Of a stretch of DNA of 64,000 bases, positions 22,544-35,567 are shown piece by piece. The notes beneath the pieces were generated by a model, which saw only the letters and a program-made list of their open reading frames with translations, was not told the origin of the DNA and searched no databases. The translations under genes and the position numbers were made by a program. How positions within the stretch are numbered: position 1 is the stretch's first letter; each line of letters opens with the position of its first letter. Source of the DNA: Centropus unirufus (taxonomy: Eukaryota; Chordata; Aves; Cuculiformes; Centropidae); assembly GCA_013397695.1 (NCBI GenBank), contig VYZI01000109.1:1944391-2008390 (forward strand), read 5' to 3'.

Positions 22544-24453
22544 CATTGCATATTCATTGAAGAATATGAAACAATAAACTTTACATATAGCCTCTTTTTT
22601 TCTGCCTCAAGATACAGAACTAGTTGCTTGGTCATAATGTTTTTAATATTTTAAGACAGTGCCAGTTAATCTCACTCCAGAATACAAACCAGGGTGGTTA
22701 ACTGCATGTTATACTACATATGTTATATGCATTTATATTGTTTGATTAGCACTGTATTTTACCTTTTAATCTAGTGAAAAAAAAATTCTGTCAAGAAGAT
22801 AGTGCTGGACATAAAAGGAATAAATTTCTCCTTTTTATTAAATAAGGTTTTGACTTACACACAATTCCCTGAAATCTCACTCCGATGTAAATAAATACAC
22901 AGTGGCTTCAAGGAAGATGCCCTTGGAGCTCCACATTGAATTTTGTGCAATAATTTGGGGAAATAATTGAAGTGATTTTCTGCCCTGTAAAATCAACTTC
23001 TGTTACTTCTGTCTACTTCTAGAAAAGACTGGGTACTAGTATGGATTTGATTAGCTCATCTCTTTTCTTTTGACTCAGGGACAGGAAAAATAATGAATGA
23101 CTAATCATTTCAGGTTACTGTTTTTACACTGAGTCTATTACAGAACCAATTAAAAGAATCAGACAGAAAGCTATATAGACGTGATTCAGTTGTAATGCTA
23201 ATACAAGCAATTTTGTATAGATAATTATTCTACAGTACAGATAATTCCAGCAAAGACTAATCAGAAGACATATCAAACACCTAACAATCACAATTCTGTC
23301 TGAATTCCTTTTACCTGTCATTTAGAAACTGCAGATATATTATGAATTTTTAACCAACAGAGGAGAGAAATTACTCTGGTCTCTTTCCTTCCTTGCCATG
23401 AACAATATTGTCCTGCAGTTTACAGAAGCTCATATTGCACTGGATGCCTCCACTAATCTTATCTGGGGGGCAATTCAAAGCAGTTTTGGACCTTTTCTAA
23501 ATTCCAACAGGGAGTAATAGTTTACTAGGGACTACCCGACAACTATGGACTCTGACAACACAGCACATGCCATAGCTCACCAGACAGAGGACTACACCTC
23601 TGCTTCAGGAGCTGCTCAGTTAAATTCAGAGGCCAGTAGTAATAACACTTGCAGCACCCCAGCTGCAGAAGAGAATATGACAGAGCAAATTGAGGTAGTG
23701 CTGTGCTTTGTGTCCAATTTCTAGGAATGAGGAGAGGGCAGGAACAAACTTTTAAATATTGTTATTTTCAAATATGTGTGCTGTCTGACATCACATTTTG
23801 CAGAAGAAAAGTGCTTGTCATGCGTATGCTACTCCTCCTGACCTCCAGCACTGTTACCTCCTCTCCCCTTTCTCATCACCTCTCCTGACTGAGCCCTCTC
23901 CTCTGCAGTTGTGCTCAGAATAGATCCTGCATTTCCCTGCCAGTAACTTGTGTCTTATCTCAAAACATATGACTCAGTACCATGCCTCCTTCTCCTTTTC
24001 ATTATTTATACCATGTGCCCTACGCAAAGTCGTGTTACTCAGTTCTGAAAACCCTGGTGCAATTCAACTCACATCAAAGCATCCAATTTGTCAACTTCCC
24101 CACCACTTAAAAGCTGTATGTTCACTGCCCGACCTCCTTGAGCATATCTGTTACTTGCCTGCCTTCTGCCAGGAAAAACTCAACTTGCAAGGAATTGACT
24201 GATTTGATATATAAATTATCTCTTGTCTTCCCATTTTCAGTGTCTGCTGACTATTTAGCTGTCTCCTCTCAGTGTGTTTGTTCTTCAGGGCAGAAACACT
24301 GCTCACAAAGTGTGAGCATACATGGAGCAGTGCTTAGTAATAATTACTACTTGTGCATCTAACTGCACAGACCTACTTTATTTCAAGATGCATTTTATAT
24401 TGGCCCTTGAAATGCTTCAACTAACATTTTCCCAGGAAATGATGCCTTGTATG

Positions 24454-24481
24454 TGAAATAAAACCTTTGAAATAAAACCTT
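24454..24481. repeat. perfect 14-base tandem duplication
   Basis: TGAAATAAAACCTT occurs twice in succession without a mismatch, which suggests a recent local duplication. Each unit contains AATAAA; no transcript end is otherwise indicated. Confidence 0.9.
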
Positions 24482-27400
24482 TTAAGAACGCCTTGTTGAC
24501 ATCTATTAATCAAAATATGTAAGGAAAATTTGAGAGCCTTCCCTGCACCAGCCAAGACCCTGTGAGCTCAGCCATGTTGCAATGTCCTATTTCTTGAGGT
24601 GTTCAATTGGAAATCTTGGATAAGCGCAAGCCGTAGTCTGAGTTGGCTCTGAGGGTGATATCAGATGCAGCATGAAGTAGAGTAGCAACCTAATAAACTC
24701 TTAGAAAATTACAGACTTTTATCTTCCTAAGGTCACCTAAAAAGATAAATTCTAGATATAATTAAGTCTTGATTTGACCTGTTTCGTGGACTTTATCTTT
24801 CACTGATTTTTTTAATCTTAATTGGTATTTAGCATTTATGCAAGTCTGTGTGATTTAAGATGCATGAATTCAACAGAGTCCTCAGCTGAAGGACAAGTAT
24901 TTTAGTGAATGCGAGACCTGACCCAAAGGCTATTTCCAGCAGTTTGTCATTTAGTACAGGGAAGGTTAGGTAGGTTACAGTGATATATGATCTTTCATGC
25001 TCTGAACCTAACTACACAGTTGTACTGCTCCTATGACTTTCATTAATTGTATGCAGCTCTTTTCTTATACTGAATAAGCTGAAAAATGTGACAATCTGTC
25101 TGCCTGTGGCCAAACGTGAAAAAGTGAAAAAAGTGAAAGAAAAAAAATGAAGTAAAATCTTGTGACAAGTTTGTCTTCTCCATCAAAACTCTGTGCTCAG
25201 TCCATGTAAGCCTGAATGCAAATTTCTGCTGAGTACATTTTGCAATCATTCATACACCAAAGAGAAGAGAGGGGAAATCTTGGCTAGGGCTCCAAGTGGA
25301 GGCCTGCCAGCACGCTGCATTAAGCAGTCACCCTGGTGTAGGAGCAGCCTGGGGAATGCCAGTGGAAAACAGCACCTGCAAGTGTTCTGCAAATGGCATG
25401 AGGCTACGAAGGGGGTGGAGAAAGGATGTAAATGGGAAAAATATGATGAAAAATGGCTAAGAGCCATGAGCAAGTAAGACATATGGACAAGGTTTTCTGC
25501 TTAAGGGGACAAGTTAGTGGAACAATTCTTCTTTTCCTTTCATGTATACATACGAATTAGAGCTGTTAAAATTCACGGAGTGAGAAATGGGCATTTTTTC
25601 TAAACAAAGAGCATCTGGAAAAAAAGCGGCTTTGTTTCGTATTGTTGCCATTTTCCCCCTCCACATTTTCCATGAGAAGACTGATAAAAAAAAATAGAAA
25701 GAAAATCTGGGAGATACTTGTTTTCTTTAGCCAGCTGGACAGATACCAGCAAAAACAAATAAACAATCATTTCAAGAGGCAGTTCATAATGTAGTTTATA
25801 ATCACAATCATTTTCATCAATAATGCTCATGTTTTTTTATTGAAAATCTTTTCAGGAGAAAAATTTCTGGCCAACTCTAAATATAATATTGAGGGCCTAT
25901 GTCTGCCTGTAGGCTGGTGAAACAATTCTGATGAACTGAAATTGCCTTGCATACAACTGAGATGAATTAAGAGCTGGGATTCTGTTGTCTACTCCTACAT
26001 CAGCTGGGGAATTAGTATATGAAATTCCTCAATAACAATAGCCCTTTTAAAAAGCCTTCCAATATACAGCTATGAGCCAAATAATAGTTCAGATACCTAT
26101 GGATATAAGTGAAATAAAAGGAAAACTCTTACTAATCTTTCTTTCAAGATAATTTTATAACCCTGTTGGTAACAGCTGAAGAGAGACCAGTTTTCAGTAA
26201 AAAACAAACCCAGTCCTCAAGGCAGAAAACTCAGAGCTAGAAATAATGAAAATCAACAACTGTTTTATCGAAAGCTAAGATGTGTGCAAACAAAATTTAT
26301 GTCCTTTCTTTCCATTCAGTCCATATGTGTTCCTTGCCCAGACAATTTCGATTTCCACAGCAGGGCTGGGAGGAATTAAAGAGGGAAGACATAAGAATTC
26401 TCCCATCCATGTCTACCATAGTGCCCTCACCAAGGCAAGACTGAGAGCCACATGCTAAAAACGAGTGGTGGGAGATCCTTGTCTGTCCTATATTCATGCG
26501 CAGATGATTCGCCAGTAAGTTCACTGACTCTGATATGCTCACTGCACTGTGGTCTGGCATCACCTCCAGTGTGCGTATGTGCAGTGAAGGTGTGGAAGGC
26601 ACACACAAGGCTGTTTCACTAAGGCAAGCCATGGCAATGAGAACATGATTCAGGCACGATGTTGAGGAATATTTCTCAGCTTACAACTTTTTCCTGTTGA
26701 ATGATATTACTTCAGTAATGGAAGAATGTTCAGAATCCCTTTAGTCCTGGGTAACCTTTTCTTCATAATGATTTTACTAAAGTGACTAAAATAAGCTGGG
26801 TTTATTTTGTACTTGAAGGCTGATTGGCACTAGTTGCATATGACCTTGCTGCATGCAATCCTTCCCTCACTCTGAGATGCTGATTCAGTGCCAAGTAGAG
26901 GATGAGTCAAGAGCATTATTGCAGGCGCTTTAACTTCTACAGCTTTGGAAAGCAATTATTCTGCAGTCCTTCCACCCCCTCACAACAGACATCTGCGTTT
27001 CTTCTATAGATAGACTAAAATGAAAGCTTTTGAAGGAAGGGAGAGCCCTGGCAGAGAGAGCAGGTGTGGGAACTCATGCTGGGAAGATCCCTTTTGCCTC
27101 ACTGCTTAGTCCTCATATTTGCAGAGATTTCTTAACTGGCTAAACTTTTCTAATAGCTGCAGGGATCACAGTTAGCACTGACCAGATCTCTTGCTTTCCA
27201 AGAAGCTGATGCTTGTAGCCAGCAGTGTTTTGAGGGGTATTGCCTTTCACTTGCCTTGAGGCAAGGTAAAGTTTGTGGCTTCTGGGGTTTTAAGTTTGAA
27301 GTCCATTACAGAGCATGACTTCTAGCTTCCTTTCCTGGCTCTGCTAATTATGTTATTGTTGGGGTGTATGATGCCGTGCTTATAAAGAGGGACATAGTAT

Positions 27401-30400
27401 TCTTTTCTTTCATACAAGGCAAGCCGAGATCCTATAAAGACTTCAGCATGAACTTTTCCATAAAAAAAAGCCCCACGTGCAATTCCCTGTGTACTGGACC
27501 AGAATCTTAGATGAGAGACACCAGTGGGCAGAACAACCTGTAGCTGTGATTATGTGCATTGTTTCATGCAGTGTGCCATTCAGCATGAATGGGGCCTGTC
27601 TGCAGTGCTCAGTGCAGCAGAGAAGCATGAAAGCCCTCCTGCCCTGTCCAGACAGTGGAGGGCTGTGGTGCTGTAGGATAAAGGGCAATTCCCTCCAGCT
27701 CTGCAGTTAGGGCTCCTTTTTAGGGGTCCAAGATGCTTTGGTAAGGGAAAAGCAATTATGCTTATGGAAGTGTGGAATGTAACTGGGATATTACTTATTA
27801 GATTTCATGCAAAAAGAGGTTTTGTGAAGTTTTAAAGGGTCATTATCATACTGGTCTATTGAAGGAAGTTTTAAAAATTAATACTTGGCTGACAAGATGC
27901 TCCTTTTAGAATAATACCAGCAAACCAAATCAGTGAAAAACACTTGAATTCTCTGGAAATTAAATTCTATCTCTGCTGTATGGCATCAGTTCTCCATGTT
28001 GCTTTTAACATTTAAGAGTCCTCTGAATTTCCTCTGCCAATTTCTGACATTTTTACTATTTGTATGATATAGTTGTTATTTTTAACCTGTATCTTCAAGA
28101 CAGCTAGGCTGAGAAAATTCTAGCAAACTGAACAGTATCATGAAATTAGAATGGCCTTCAGGAAATAACAAATCTACCAGGCTTTAAATAATGTATGGAA
28201 ATTTCTGTTTCAAGTTGCCCTTTACAGCTGTATGATAAGACAGACCATTTTTGGCATTTAAGCTACTACACATTTTTCAAAATTTCAGCTACTGGAGAAC
28301 ACAAAAACCTAAAATATTTTCCTTCTTTTTTCCTTCACCAAAAAGAAGTGATTTAGTGTTTTTGAGAACAAAAAATACCTTATGTTTCCTGCTAGATACA
28401 AAGAAAAAAACAATCTGAATCTGTTAGAGAAACTAATTCAGCAAATTATATTGCAGACTGGCTCTCACGTGCATACACAAAATGACAAACCTGCATCCAT
28501 CAGACCTGTTGAGATGCACAAACTCATGACACCTGAGAGTGAAGCCTGATGTCTGTATCTTGTCCCGTGGCACACATTCCCATAGAGCACCATTGTCACC
28601 CCAGGTGCCACCCAGGCAGTTTGTTGCAGGTGGCTGTGCTGAACGCTGCAGAAGGGGATGGAGTTGTGATGCTGTAGCACACATCAGGGATATCTAATGA
28701 AGAAACACACTGCCCAGCCTCAGGCAAGGGAACTGGTCTTTTCTCCACCAGAAGCACATCTCCTGCCTAGTGACGTGAGTTTTCACAGTAAGTGGTCCAT
28801 GAAGGTTGTGGTGAGAAGAGACTGGGCTGGTTTTGTCCTTTCTTCCGTTTTGGGGAGAGGGAGTTAGATGTGCAGCAGGATCTTAGAGGACCTGAAAACT
28901 GCCCTCAGCAGTTAGGGCAGCTGCTGGCCATGATAAAAAGACCCGCAAGTGGCCTGATGCCCACACTTGTGCTCACAAAGGAGTTTTCAGCTGTCCAAGA
29001 CAGATGTTCTCCAGGGTGCCAGTCCTTCCCGATGGAGTCGAATACCTTGTCTAGATGGATTTCTCCTGTAAGTTCTATCTCTGCCTGGTCAGCTTATTTG
29101 TTAATGCTCACTTGTGGAAGGGACTGAGAGTCATTAGCTGCCTTTGAACTCGCTATGAATAAAAATAATTCAGCATCACAAGCTTGAAATGATTTTGAGT
29201 GAAATCCTGGCATTAGTCAGGCAATGAAATGAATGAGTTGTTATTTGGTCTTTCATCCAACAGATGTACATTTTTACCACCTGAACACAACCCTTCTTCT
29301 CTCTCCTCTCACCTCTTTAAGCCCATTCCCTGCTCTACTAGAAAGGAAAGACTTAAAGGTGAACCAGACATTGTTGACTTTAGTAAAAATATCCTGATAT
29401 TTCTCAACACTAGAACATGCTTTTTGTGCTTCAAACTTTCTTGGATATGGAAGCAGCAGGCTTGTGTTTTCTATCCCTGGTATCTTTCTCAGCCTCAGTT
29501 CTGGGCATGGAAATTTCATAGTAAAAATAATCCTTCTGTTTCAGAGAACAAGAACAGAACCAGTATTGAACGGTGCCTTTTAAAAACCAATGGGAAAAAG
29601 CACAGGGATGTTATGACAAAGAGAGCATAGAAAGGGACAAAAGTATAACAGCCAGAAAGGAGAGTAAGTGAAAAAGTATGAAAGAAACAAGTATGCACAA
29701 AGGCAGGGGATAGGATCTGATTTGAGTGCTAGGATGGTCATAAAATGAAATTAAATCGTGTTGCCATTTTCAGAGTGTAGTAAATGTCTAGAAGTTATTT
29801 CATGCAATCTTTTATCAAACGTCTGCAAGGTGACTTGCAGCCACAAAGGGATAGGCAATAAGGCAGCATTGTCTCATTGTCATCTTTTCCTGATTACATT
29901 TGAGAGAACATTAAAAAATTGTTTCTTTTGCTAGTAAAATATGTCTCTGCTCTAAATCTATTCAATTTATCAAGTGTCTTGAAGTGGGAATGTTTACTTG
30001 CTTTTTGAAAGTAAAAATCATTATAGGTATGCAAACCATTCCTTTGGTTTCACCATGAATTCAGACATCTTGGGGAGAAGTCTAAGTAAGTAGACTGGCC
30101 CCAATTTCTAAACCTAATTGGCTTTGTGGTATTAATTGGTATTGTGGTATTAAGGTTCGAAAAATAGGGAACAATCACATGGAAGATGGACATACTCTGT
30201 TTAAAAAGTGTTAAAGAGAAATATCTTTTTTTTTCGGACTGCAAAAAACCTTTACATTTTAATTATTTGCACCCCAAAGATTAAGCTTAACATTTTTACC
30301 TGAAGCCTCTTACCTGAAATTTACTTCACCATATACTCTTACTAGCCATCAACAGTACGTTTTAGATTAGAATTGTATCTTAAATATTCTTTTTTCTTCT

Positions 30401-30734
30401 TCTTACTGTTATATTTTATGTGTGATATACAAATCAAAAAAGCCATTTGGTCAGTACGGAAAGTTGAGTCCTTTCCCTCATCACAGAGTGAATTCCTGTT
30501 GTTTATCTCCATCATATTTGACTTGCATTGGAGTATTTTCCTGGCTTCATCCTTTAGCATGAAGTACTTTCTCTTAGCATGAAGCAAACTCCTTTTTTAA
30601 TCCCTCATGGCATTGATCAAAGTTTTTTCCCTCAGTGTGAGTTTTCTGAGAAATAAAATTATCTGAATATTTGCTTTCAAGAAAAAGCATTTTAAAAGCA
30701 TGAAGGTTGTCTGCAAGGATGTCTGAAAGGATTG

Positions 30735-30770
30735 CTGTAAAAGCATCTGTAAAAGCACCTGTAAAAGCAG
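30735..30770. repeat. 12-base unit repeated three times
   Basis: CTGTAAAAGCAT, CTGTAAAAGCAC and CTGTAAAAGCAG follow one another and differ only in the last base. A minimal minisatellite. Confidence 0.9.
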
Positions 30771-32061
30771 AGTAATTAATTGGTTGTTTTTTAACTATGC
30801 AGTTAATGTACTCCATTGTCATGGGCAGGACACGTACTATCACAAGAAACTTTCTTTCGCCTCTCATTGTTTCTCTGTTACTCAGTCATCCTACAACTAA
30901 AAATTTGCTTTTCTCGTGCAAAGCAGGGAGTGACAACACTTTCAGGACTTATATCGATATGAAGCTACATGGAAGACCTTAGAAGAAACAGATTAAATCA
31001 GAGGTCTATGTAATTAATTGTCTGCAAGAAAACTACTACTATTAGATAACCCACAGTCTTTAGGCAACTTTTCCTCCATGGAAAGCTGATGTCTGAGATC
31101 TAGTTTGGAAAATAAACTCAATCATAAGAATTGTGAGCACTTTTCTTAAAATAACAACAAATATGCAAAACATGAGTATTTTGAGGGGGGTATTATAATG
31201 CACACATTTTTATATATTTTTAAATATCTAGCTTCTTGAAATAATTATTTAATTTTTTAAACACAAATTCATATGCATTATGCCACATACTATTAAGAAA
31301 ATGACAGCTCTTTTAATTGACATGTAATGTGTTAGTTGTGTGCTTTACATGAAAGGAAATAAAAATATGTCCTGATCTACCAGAAAATATAGAATTCAGT
31401 TTGTAGTAGTACAGCAATACTAACACAGAAAATATGTGGAATCCTTTAATAAAGACTGTTCTTAAAAGCGGCTCTATTAGCTCCGTTACAATCTTAACTA
31501 TTCAAAACAGATTTCTTTTTTTTTTGTGGCTGTTGCTGCTTGCACCTAGAAGGAGGAGTATATAGTACAATCTGGTAATTTGTTGGAGAGAAGGGTAAAC
31601 TAGCCCAGAGGAAATGCTACAACACACCTGGGACTTGCCGCCATACTTTAGATGTCAAATTTCACTGAGAATATGCAGCTCGCCCTGTGCTTTTCATTTT
31701 CACCTCCATGTACAGAGATGTTTTCTTTTGAAAAACAATTGTAATTTTTATTTTTTTTAATGAAATGCGGCAATCAAAATATAAATCTAAAGCAGATAGC
31801 AAAATTCAGTTAAACCTGGATATTTTCATTAGAACTATGACTTCTAACACTTTCTGGCTTCATCCAGGCACATGACCCTTCGACAAAGTAAAAGAAAATG
31901 TTCTAATAATGAAAATAGACCAAGTAATAACAGTAACAAAAACATAATCCAAGTACTCATTTTGTCAGTATAGCTATCACTGAAACTTCTGACTGTCAAG
32001 TTCAGACAATGGATTAAAAAATTAACAGGGAGGCATAAGAGCCTGTCACACAAATATGAAT

Positions 32062-32195
32062 TATAGAATCATAGAATGGTATGGGTTGGAAGGGACCTTA
32101 AAGATCATCTTGTTCCACACCCCCAGCCATGGGCAGGGGCATCTCCTGCTAGACCAGATTGCCCAAAGCCCCATCCAGCATGGACAGCATGTTTA
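32062..32195 (-). mobile_element. CR1 LINE 3' end, 5'-truncated
   Basis: In the plus direction it begins with the reverse complement of the octamer tail (TTATAGAATCATAGAATGG) and continues GGGTTGGAAGGGACCTTAAA, GATCATCTTG, CCATGGGCAGGGGCATCTCC and TGCTAGACCAGATTGCCCAA. This is a canonical avian CR1 3' UTR on the minus strand with its tail at the left edge and only about 134 bases retained. Confidence 0.95.
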
Positions 32196-33852
32196 AGTAG
32201 ATCGCCTTTTCAGATGATTTCATCAAGTAGCTCACATAGCTTGACATATTTCATATCAGTCCTTCCTCAAGAGACATACATTTGTGGTTTTGTTTTTTTT
32301 TTTTTCAACTGAAGAAGCACACCAGTCCCAAATTTCACATGCATATATAAACTAAAAAAATTGCACTTCGGTCCATCCCTGGGAAAGAGATGTTTCTCAT
32401 CTGCTGGCAAGGCATATTTGTCACATTTCAGGCAAGAGCATCTGAGCATGTTTTAGTTATCTATTTATTCACTTGCCAGAAAGAACAGATGATGATAATC
32501 ACAGCAATGATGGAAGAGAGCAGCCAAAAGGTCCACATGGCTTTTGATTAAAGCATGTTAGATATTATTTTAACTTCAAGGGTTTTGTTGTTGTCACAGC
32601 TCCCTGCAGAGATGCACCTAATACATATGTGCTTTTTTCACTTAGTGTATATGCTATACTAGTTTTCTTGCTGTTACTTTTCATATACCTTTTTATATTT
32701 AAATCCCTTGTTGACTTGGTATTCATAACTAAAGCTTTATTCGAAGCTTTAAAATATTTTGGAAAGCCGCAGAACTGAGTTTGCCTACTGCTTATTCCAC
32801 AATTCCTTAACTCAAGAGATTCAGTTCCACAATTGCTCCTGTAACATGAAGAAATCCTTCACATGCAGCAGAATTTGGCCTCACCTTAACCCCTGATTAC
32901 TACTCGCTGTACTGACATATGTAATTTTTCTTTACACACCCAAATGACTGCATGTGATACAGGGCTTCCATGTGGCCTGTATTAGGAACTATTTGGACAG
33001 TTCTGCAGAGGCAGAAAAAAATCTGTGTCTTGGCTCTGCATGTACCTACTAGGCAGTACCTACATAAGGGAAAAATTTTTGTATAATCCATTTTTTATGT
33101 GAAGTTAATATTCTTGAATACTAACTCATATGAGAACTTACAGATCTGGCAGAGGAGAGGTTCTTGTTCAAAAAGGTTACCAGAAACAGTTTTGCACAAA
33201 GCCCAAAATGTACCACATAGATTAGGATGTCAAACGCTTTGCTCAGAGTATCGCTGTTGTCAGTAGTAATAGGGCTCTCGGATGCACTGAAATCTGCCTA
33301 CTCAGTGCAGAGAACACAGTCCAGCTTTCCTGGAGGATAGGATTGTGGCCATTTGGAAGCCTCAGAGTATGGGTGGTTAGACTGCCTGGACGGCAACATA
33401 CCTGAATGTTCACAATTGCCGCTGAAGAAAGGTAAACACTGGCCCAATTCCAAATTAAAAATGTGAAGGCATATTCACCTGCCTGGGACTAAGGATGTAT
33501 CAGGGAAGGGAAACTCTGAGGAGTTTCTCTGAGTTGGGAATCACATAGACCCATCTCAGAGGATGCATTTCCACAGAGAGGTGGGAAGCTAGGACATTGT
33601 AAAACTTCAGCCCAAGGAATACTTTCTAAATTCTGGTTCTTCCTAATGGACAGATTTAATCACGTAGGAGCAATAATCATACCTCTAAAGAGCCTTCGTT
33701 GTGATTTGTCATTACACATAGACAAAACTGACTTGGAAAGTAATTTGAATAGTGAGCTGAATAGTGAAGTTGAATATCATGTTAGCCCAGAGAATAATCA
33801 AATTGAGAAGAGTTACAGAAGGAATTTCATTGTGCCAAATGACAGGAAAATG
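32196..33852. other. unique non-coding stretch
   Basis: No gene recognised. A 13-T run lies near 32293. The first part of the frame starting at 33646 has no recognisable similarity; older CR1 sequence may reach further left than 33853 but is not alignable by eye. Confidence 0.5.
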
Positions 33853-34725
33853 AGATGGCAGACAAAATTCGATGTTGAAAAGGGCAAACTATTGTATGTT
33901 GGTATGAACAATCTTGAGTATACACGTGTACTAAGGAATCAGCTCTTGGTCATTAGAAGAAATTAATGCAAATAGCTCTGTGCAAAATGTCAGCCTACTG
34001 CTGAGGGCAGTTTAAGAACAAAGTAATAGTAGAAAAGGAAGGGATAATACAAAAGGAAACATAATTGTGTCACTGTATGCATTCCTGGTGTGCCTGCATC
34101 TTGAATTCTGCAGCTAGTTCTAGTTTATCACTTCAAAAGGGAATAAGTAGAGTTACAAATTCTTTAAAAAAGAATAATAAGGTTGGGCAATGACCCCCTC
34201 CCCTGTGTGCGATAATTACATCAACTGGAACTCTTCAGGTTCAAAAAGGAATATCGGTAGAAGGAAATATGATTTAAGTCTATAAAACTATTAACTGCAT
34301 GGAGATAGTGAATAAGAGACTGATTATCCCTTATTTTCAAGGATGTAAGGACTAGAAAGAAGCAAATGAGATTACCATTAGGAAGTTTTAAATAAACAAA
34401 AGGAAGTACTTTTTCAAATAAGGCATAATTCAGTTGTGGAACACTTTGTGAATGTCAAAAGTATAAGTGAATTCAGAGATAGAGTGAAGACTTTCAATGA
34501 AAAATCCATCAAAAGCTATTAAACAGTGAAATGATTCCAACATGCAGCTCACAAAGCACCTGAAATGTAAATTACTGGGAGTGCCAAGAGTACAAGTTAA
34601 AGGATCATTCTGTATTTGCCTTGTTTTTTAGACTTCTTCCAGAAGCACACTTTGTCTGTTCTTGTCGGAAATGGGGTACTGGAGCAAATGCACTTTTGAA
34701 CTCATTCTGCATAGCTGTTCTATGT
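33853..34725 (+). mobile_element. ancient, highly decayed CR1 LINE (turtle/crocodilian-type)
   Basis: Collinear landmarks of old amniote CR1 appear in order: RWQTKFDVEKGKLLYVGMNN at 33853-33912 (compare WQMKFNVEKCKVMHIGKNN of the family); CTCTGTGCA near 33975; CATCTTGAATTCTGCAG with TAGTTCTAGTTTATC near 34097; GTCTATAAAACTATTAACTG near 34278; AAACAAAAGGAAGTACTTTT at 34394-34413; GTTGTGGAAC near 34433; TCCATCAAAAGCTATTA near 34506. After that an ~170-base 3' UTR runs from about 34560 to TTCTATG near 34720. Coding frame is lost after 33966 through stops and indels. The pattern differs from the young avian copies in this window and indicates an insertion much older than them. Confidence 0.8.
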
Positions 34726-35393
34726 TTAGTATGTAACTCAGCATTCATTTAAGCCAACAAGGTAATTTCATACGCTTTAATGGGAGCTGAATTACGCTAT
34801 CTGAAAGACTGAGCTTCACAATACGATCTTTTGCTAAGGACATTAAAACTAAACTTGTTAGATTGGTAAATATCTGTTCAAAGGAAATTACAAAGTTGCT
34901 CAGCCATAAGATGCCCACAGTATAGTTGCAAAGCAAAACCACTATAGGGATTTATTTTAAAACCATATGCAAAATCCATAGGTTGATGATTTGCGTATTC
35001 TTTAATTTAAATCACAGGTCAGATGACTGCTTTTGCTCTCGAGTGGTAGTGGATCTGGTTGTCTGGCTCATCAACTGAGCTTATAAAATGCATGGTCAAT
35101 TCAAGGTCAGTCTATAATTTTATGAAATTAAGATGGTAATAGATTTGGCCAAACTACAAACATGTCACCTCCTTTTCCCAAATTATGTGCCTTCCTGAGA
35201 CACTCATTACTAAGTGCTCAATTAGATCAATATTATTTGATTTTCTTTTCTCTTAGAGAAAGAACTCTTAGAAAACTAGTCATGTATTTGCTGGCAGAAC
35301 ATGTTCTTAAAAATGGAAGAAAATAAAACCAGACTAGAATAATTATTTTAAGAGTGTAAACCACAGAGTTATTGATTTAGTCCTACCATGACT

Positions 35394-35415
35394 AAATTTG
35401 TTTTAAAACAAATTT
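35394..35415. repeat. 22-base perfect palindrome
   Basis: The half AAATTTGTTTT is followed immediately by its exact reverse complement, with no spacer. It could extrude a small cruciform or arise by chance in AT-rich DNA; the perfection over 22 bases makes it the best palindrome I saw. Confidence 0.9.
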
Positions 35416-35480
35416 TAAAGTTTTCTTCCCCAGAGCTTAGAACAAGATCTAAGTACTTAATGTTAAATGATTCTCTTTCT

Positions 35481-35567
35481 TAATGAGGGAATGGAGCAAG
35501 GGGAGTGAAGTGACTTAACTCAGTTCACTTGGCAGGCTATCAACAGAACTAGTGGTTCAGTCCTTGC
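35481..35567 (+). mobile_element. possible MIR-like SINE relic
   Basis: TAATGAGGGAATGGAGCAAG, AGTGAAGTGACTTAACTCAG, TTCACTTGGCAGGCT and AACAGAACTAGTGGTTCAGT follow the order of the MIR/core-SINE segment that reads gatgaggaaactgaggcaca, aagtgacttgcccaaggtca, agcaagtggcagagctgg. The match is diffuse, as expected for an element of this age, and could be chance. Confidence 0.35.

Larger units (their letters stand above)
21685..32061. other. long unique non-coding stretch
   Basis: AT-rich with no gene or large interspersed repeat recognised over more than 10 kb. The longest frames are 111 codons (26297-26632 minus; 28792-29127 plus) and 133 codons (29229-29630 plus). None shows a domain, signal peptide or repeated structure that I recognise. 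Small tandem duplications at 21942, 24454 and 30735 and a palindrome at 22528 are listed separately. Confidence 0.5.

Noticed and set aside
28792..29127. 111-codon plus-strand frame in moderately GC-rich sequence
   Set aside because: No recognisable motif and no supporting signals.
29229..29630. 133-codon plus-strand frame
   Set aside because: No domain or family resemblance; residue mix is typical of random translation.
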